Assembly: GCA_035651115.1 (NCBI GenBank) | Contig: DASRGL010000591.1 | Span: 1 to 9,189 of the forward strand | Reading direction: 5' to 3' | Length of the DNA: 9,189 nt | From: DASRGL01 sp035651115 | GTDB taxonomy: Bacteria; Armatimonadota; Chthonomonadetes; Chthonomonadales; Chthonomonadaceae | Shown here: in pieces, positions 6,943-9,189 of the stretch | Position numbering within the stretch: position 1 is the stretch's first letter | Layout: each line of letters begins with the position of its first letter | Program-made: the position numbers and the translations under genes | Notes under the pieces: model-generated | What the model saw: only the letters and a program-made list of their open reading frames with translations | What the model was told of the DNA's origin: nothing | Databases searched by the model: none

Positions 6943-6951
6943 CGCCTCTTT
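6931..6951 (+). terminator. weak intrinsic terminator overlapping the MscS stop codon
   Basis: GGCGC (6931-6935) and GCGCC (6942-6946) form a 5-bp GC-only stem around the loop AGGATA, followed by TCTTT. The stop codon TAG lies in the loop and stem. The stem is short and the U-run weak, so termination may be partial. It lies just before the strong promoter of the next transcription unit, which suits the end of the antiporter-DUF389-MscS operon. Confidence 0.35.
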
Positions 6952-6982
6952 CCAGCGCGCCGCAAAAACTCTTGCCAGCCGC

Positions 6983-7012
6983 TTGACAAGCAAGCCGTCT
7001 GGCGTGTATAAT
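6983..7012 (+). promoter_or_regulatory. near-perfect sigma70 promoter for the T-box/thrC operon
   Basis: TTGACA (6983-6988) and TATAAT (7007-7012) are exact consensus hexamers separated by 18 bases. Transcription should start near 7019, giving an untranslated leader of about 410 bases before ATG 7429. No operator-like repeat overlaps the promoter. Together with the T-box downstream, this suggests strong constitutive initiation with control at elongation. Confidence 0.88.
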
Positions 7013-7071
7013 CGCTCCACGTTCATAAACTGGACAGGTCTGCTCCTTTATGTAGCAGCCGAACCGAAAGT

Positions 7072-7360
7072 CAAGGCGTCGAGAAGGTGGAGTAAGCGGG
7101 CGGCGCGATCACAGCGAGCCGGGTTGGTGCGAGCCGGTATGAGCGAACCTGCCGAAATGGCCTTTGAGCCGCGTCCGTGAAAGGCGCCAGCCGAGTAAGG
7201 GACGCCGGGGGGCTCCCGTTACAGGGTTAGGGTGTCAGGCGGTGCGAACGCGCACGGCTGGCGCACCCGCTGAGGCTGCGTCCGCGAGGGCGCGGCGAAT
7301 TCAGGTGGAACCACGAAGGCACACGCCTCTCGTCCTGTACGGCGGACGAGAGGCTTTATT
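7072..7360 (+). promoter_or_regulatory. T-box riboswitch leader (tRNA-sensing)
   Basis: Stem I folds by hand as follows. GGC 7075-7077 pairs with GCC 7168-7170, with a K-turn (GA 7081-7082 against GA 7166-7167). AAGG 7084-7087 pairs with CCTT 7161-7164. A loop E has AGTA 7091-7094 facing GAA 7154-7156. GCGGG 7096-7100 pairs with CCTGC 7148-7152, and CGC/GCG and TCA/TGA helices follow. CAGCGAG and a terminal loop with GGTG (7126-7129) sit between CCGG arms. GAGTAAGG (7193-7200) and CCGTTACAG (7216-7224) match Stem II elements. In the antiterminator, CAGG 7302-7305 and ACGA 7313-7316 pair with CCTG 7334-7337 and TCGT 7330-7333 around the bulge TGGAACC (7306-7312). An uncharged tRNA would stabilise it. 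The candidate specifier is ATG 7157-7159, but the bulge base A7309 predicts a tRNA with U73. Confidence 0.92.
7325..7360 (+). terminator. T-box regulated intrinsic terminator
   Basis: GCCTCTCGTCC (7325-7335) pairs perfectly with GGACGAGAGGC (7344-7354) around an 8-base loop, followed by TTTATT. The left arm shares TCGTCC with the right arm of the antiterminator, so only one can form. With charged tRNA the terminator stops transcription before threonine synthase; with uncharged tRNA it is disrupted. The U-run is interrupted by one A. Confidence 0.88.
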
Positions 7361-7390
7361 GGTTTGGCTGCCGCCTTTGGAAGCGGAGAC

Positions 7391-7412
7391 GCGGGCGCAA
7401 AAAGAGGCCCGC
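7391..7412 (+). other. hairpin just before the thrC ribosome binding site
   Basis: GCGGGC (7391-7396) pairs with GCCCGC (7407-7412) around a 10-base A-rich loop. It ends two bases before the Shine-Dalgarno GGGAGGA (7414-7420) of ATG 7429. It leaves that site free and lacks a U-run, so it is not a second terminator. It may protect the processed 5' end or shape translation. Confidence 0.35.
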
Positions 7413-7428
7413 AGGGAGGAAGACGAGA

Positions 7429-8685
7429 ATGCCGAAAGTGCTGGGGATGCGATGCCGGGAATGTGGGGAAGAGTATCCGACCGGGCCGGTGCATGTCTGT
7501 GAACTCTGTTTCGGCCCGCTGGAGGTCGTGCTGAACTGGGAGGAGATCAAGCCGAAGGTGACGCGCGCGAAGATCGCCGCCGGGCCGCCCTCCATGTGGC
7601 GCTACCACGATCTGCTGCCCGTCGAGGGGCCGCCCACCGTCGGCAAGAACGTGGGCTGGACTCCCCTCGTCAAAGCGGAGCGCCTGGGCCGCGAACTGGG
7701 CCTGAATAATCTCTATCTCAAGAACGACGCCGTCAACCATCCAACGCTCTCGTTCAAAGACCGCGTCGTGGCCTGCGCGCTGACCAAAGCCCGCGAGTTC
7801 GGCTTCGATACGGTCGCCTGCGCCTCCACCGGAAATCTCGCCAACTCCGTCGCGGCCCATGCCGCCGAAGGCGGCTTCCGCTCTTACGTCTTTATTCCCT
7901 CCGATCTGGAGCAGGGCAAGATTCTCGGCACGCTCATCTACGGCACGAACCTGCTCTCCGTCAGCGGCAACTACGACGAGGTCAACCGGCTCTGCGCGGA
8001 GGCGGGCGGCAAGTACGGCTGGGCGTTCGTCAACATCAATCTGCGCCCGTTCTATGGCGACGGCTCCAAGAGTTTTGGCTACGAGATCGCCGAGCAGTTG
8101 GGCTGGCGCGCGCCGGATCATATCGTCGTGCCGTGCGCGGGCGGCTCGCTCATCAGCAAGATCTACAAGGGGCTGAACGAACTCGACAAACTTGGCCTGC
8201 TGGAGAACGGCGTGCCGACGAAGATGTACGCGGCGCAGGCCACCGGCTGCTCGCCCATCACGACGGCCATCAAGACGAAGGCCGAAGTGTTCCGCCCGCA
8301 GAAGCCCAACACTCTCGCCAAGTCCATTGCCATCGGCAATCCGGCGGACGGCTATGTGGCGATGGACACCGTGCGCAAGTCCGGCGGCTGGGCCGAGGAT
8401 GTGACCGATGACGAGGTGATCGAGGGCATCCGCCTGCTCGGTCGCACCGAGGGCATCTTTACCGAGACGGCGGGCGGCGTCACCGTCTCCGTCACGAAAA
8501 AGCTGACGGAGCAGGGCTATTTCCAGCCCAACGATACCGTCGTCATCGCCATCACCGGCAACGGCCTCAAGACGCAGGAGGTCGTCGTCGGGCAGTTGGG
8601 CCGGCCCGTCGCCATTGAGCCGAACCTGGCCTCGCTGGACGCCGTTCTCAAGACCGAGAAGCTGCTGGCGGGCGCGCACGCTTAA
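7429..8685 (+). CDS. thrC: threonine synthase (PLP fold type II) with N-terminal Cys4 ribbon
   Basis: The 418-residue enzyme should convert O-phosphohomoserine to threonine and phosphate in the cytoplasm. A small four-Cys ribbon opens the protein (C9-x2-C12, C24-x2-C27). The PLP-binding Lys is K110 in HPTLSFKDR, followed by ASTGNLANS (132-140), which holds the cofactor ring. PCAGGSL (235-241) is the phosphate-binding loop and ITGNGLK (375-381) lies near the C-terminus. Length and motifs match the threonine synthases of cyanobacteria and related lineages. ATG 7429 follows GGGAGGA by 8 bases. Expression is set by the promoter and T-box upstream. The CysO-like carrier 18 bases downstream raises the option that this PLP enzyme accepts a sulfur nucleophile instead of, or as well as, making threonine. 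Confidence 0.92.
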   Translation: MPKVLGMRCRECGEEYPTGPVHVCELCFGPLEVVLNWEEIKPKVTRAKIAAGPPSMWRYHDLLPVEGPPTVGKNVGWTPLVKAERLGRELGLNNLYLKNDAVNHPTLSFKDRVVACALTKAREFGFDTVACASTGNLANSVAAHAAEGGFRSYVFIPSDLEQGKILGTLIYGTNLLSVSGNYDEVNRLCAEAGGKYGWAFVNINLRPFYGDGSKSFGYEIAEQLGWRAPDHIVVPCAGGSLISKIYKGLNELDKLGLLENGVPTKMYAAQATGCSPITTAIKTKAEVFRPQKPNTLAKSIAIGNPADGYVAMDTVRKSGGWAEDVTDDEVIEGIRLLGRTEGIFTETAGGVTVSVTKKLTEQGYFQPNDTVVIAITGNGLKTQEVVVGQLGRPVAIEPNLASLDAVLKTEKLLAGAHA

Positions 8686-8703
8686 GGAAGGAAGCAAAAC
8701 ATC

Positions 8704-8979
8704 ATGGCTGTCAACGTACTGATACCGACCCCTTTACGCAAATTCACGAACGAGCAGGAGACCGTCACGGCGGCGCCCGGCACCATCGCCACGCTGATCG
8801 CCGACCTGGATCGCCAGTACCCCGGCATCGCCGCGCGCCTGACCGACGAGCAGGGCGAACTGCGCCGCTTCATCAACGTCTACGTCAACGAGGAGGATAT
8901 TCGCTTCCTCGACGGGAAGAATACGCCTCTCAAAGAGGGAGACGCCGTCTCGATTGTCCCTGCGATTGCAGGCGGCTAA
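8704..8979 (+). CDS. CysO/MoaD-like ubiquitin-fold sulfur carrier protein
   Basis: This 91-residue protein has the MoaD/ThiS beta-grasp pattern and ends in AIAGG. The exposed C-terminal Gly-Gly is the site that is adenylated and converted to a thiocarboxylate. The stretch LRRFINVYVNEEDIRF is closely similar to mycobacterial CysO (HRFVNIYVNDEDVRF, recalled from memory), more so than to molybdopterin-synthase MoaD. CysO donates sulfur to a PLP enzyme (CysM) to make cysteine. Here the neighbouring PLP enzyme is threonine synthase, 18 bases upstream. No activating E1-like enzyme or JAMM peptidase is in view; either may lie downstream. ATG 8704 follows AAGGAAGG (8685-8692). No molybdenum cofactor genes are nearby, so a role in amino-acid sulfur metabolism is likelier. 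Confidence 0.85.
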   Translation: MAVNVLIPTPLRKFTNEQETVTAAPGTIATLIADLDRQYPGIAARLTDEQGELRRFINVYVNEEDIRFLDGKNTPLKEGDAVSIVPAIAGG

Positions 8980-9005
8980 TCGTCCGAGGAGGGACTTGCC
9001 GACCG

Positions 9006-9189
9006 ATGCCTGTCGTAACCGTCGAGTTGAACGCCGACAGAAAGGCTGCCGACCAGCCGATCCTCTGGCGTCTGGGGAAGCTTTTCAACGTCGTGACGAA
9101 TATTCGCCGCGCCCGCGTGACGGAAGACTACGCCTATATCGCGCTTACCCTGGAAGGCTCCACCCAGGAGATCGAGCAGGCGACAGGCT
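9006..9189 (+). CDS. NIL-domain protein (partial, runs off the right edge)
   Basis: The first 61 residues are visible. They match the start of a NIL domain: VTVELNADRKAADQPILWRL, then LFNVVTNIRRARVTEDYAYI and LTLEGSTQEIEQAT. NIL domains occur at the C-terminus of methionine ABC-transporter ATPases (MetN) and in ferredoxin-type proteins needed for homocysteine synthesis in methanogens. A short stand-alone NIL protein or a NIL-ferredoxin fusion are both possible beyond the edge. ATG 9006 lies 12 bases after GGAGGG (8988-8993), slightly long spacing. The gene is 26 bases after the sulfur carrier, so it belongs to the same T-box operon. Confidence 0.8.
   Translation, partial: MPVVTVELNADRKAADQPILWRLGKLFNVVTNIRRARVTEDYAYIALTLEGSTQEIEQATG

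Noticed and set aside
7219..8697. 492-codon open frame on the minus strand opposite threonine synthase
   Set aside because: It is an antisense shadow of a GC-rich gene: its composition is Arg/Ala/Gly-rich without motifs, while the plus strand encodes a clear enzyme and a riboswitch.
8704..8979. The small carrier as a molybdopterin-synthase MoaD subunit
   Set aside because: No other molybdenum cofactor gene is in view, the central motif is closer to CysO, and its partner is a PLP enzyme gene.
1..9189. Transfer RNA genes, CRISPR array, insertion sequence or phage module
   Set aside because: I saw no regularly spaced repeats, cloverleaf with CCA end, transposase or integrase motifs in any frame.

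Overview
The window comes from a GC-rich bacterial chromosome with several dense gene blocks. Three signals bear on its origin: a Planctomycete-type cytochrome c/DUF1549 protein, a complete T-box riboswitch, and a CysO-like sulfur carrier beside threonine synthase. The cytochrome family is common in Planctomycetota, Verrucomicrobiota, Acidobacteriota and Armatimonadota. T-boxes are rare in the first three. I lean towards Armatimonadota or a Terrabacteria-like lineage, but this is inference and not a firm assignment. There is no sign of phage, plasmid, CRISPR or transposase.

Layout. Positions 1-1479 (minus strand) hold the 5' part of a large secreted PSCyt1-DUF1549 protein that runs off the left edge. 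Positions 1480-2085 are visibly AT-richer. They hold a perfect 24-bp palindrome, a possible 16-codon ORF with a consensus Shine-Dalgarno, a ~56-bp imperfect palindrome, and an ankyrin-repeat gene broken by two opposite single-base frameshifts. Positions 2085-3089 encode a zinc-less medium-chain dehydrogenase whose start lies inside the ankyrin remnant. It is followed at about 3097-3241 by the frameshifted 3' end of what looks like a sugar-phosphate isomerase. This stretch appears to have been rearranged and decayed.

Positions 3268-6942 form a compact membrane/ion-homeostasis cluster: a CPA1-type Na+/H+ antiporter, a DUF389 membrane protein (probably started by CTG) and an MscS-type channel with a signal peptide and extra periplasmic domain. 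The genes are 27 and 36 bases apart and are probably co-transcribed.

Positions 6983-9189 are the most informative part. A near-perfect sigma70 promoter drives a ~410-nt leader that is a full T-box riboswitch. It shows Stem I with K-turn, loop E and GGUG loop, Stem II elements, a T-box bulge, and mutually exclusive antiterminator and terminator. The leader precedes threonine synthase, a CysO/MoaD-like sulfur carrier ending in Gly-Gly, and a NIL-domain protein cut by the right edge. Together they suggest a tRNA-sensing operon linking O-phosphohomoserine metabolism to protein-thiocarboxylate sulfur transfer, possibly for homocysteine/methionine synthesis. The T-box's best-placed specifier triplet (AUG) and its discriminator-pairing base do not agree, which makes the sensed amino acid an open question.
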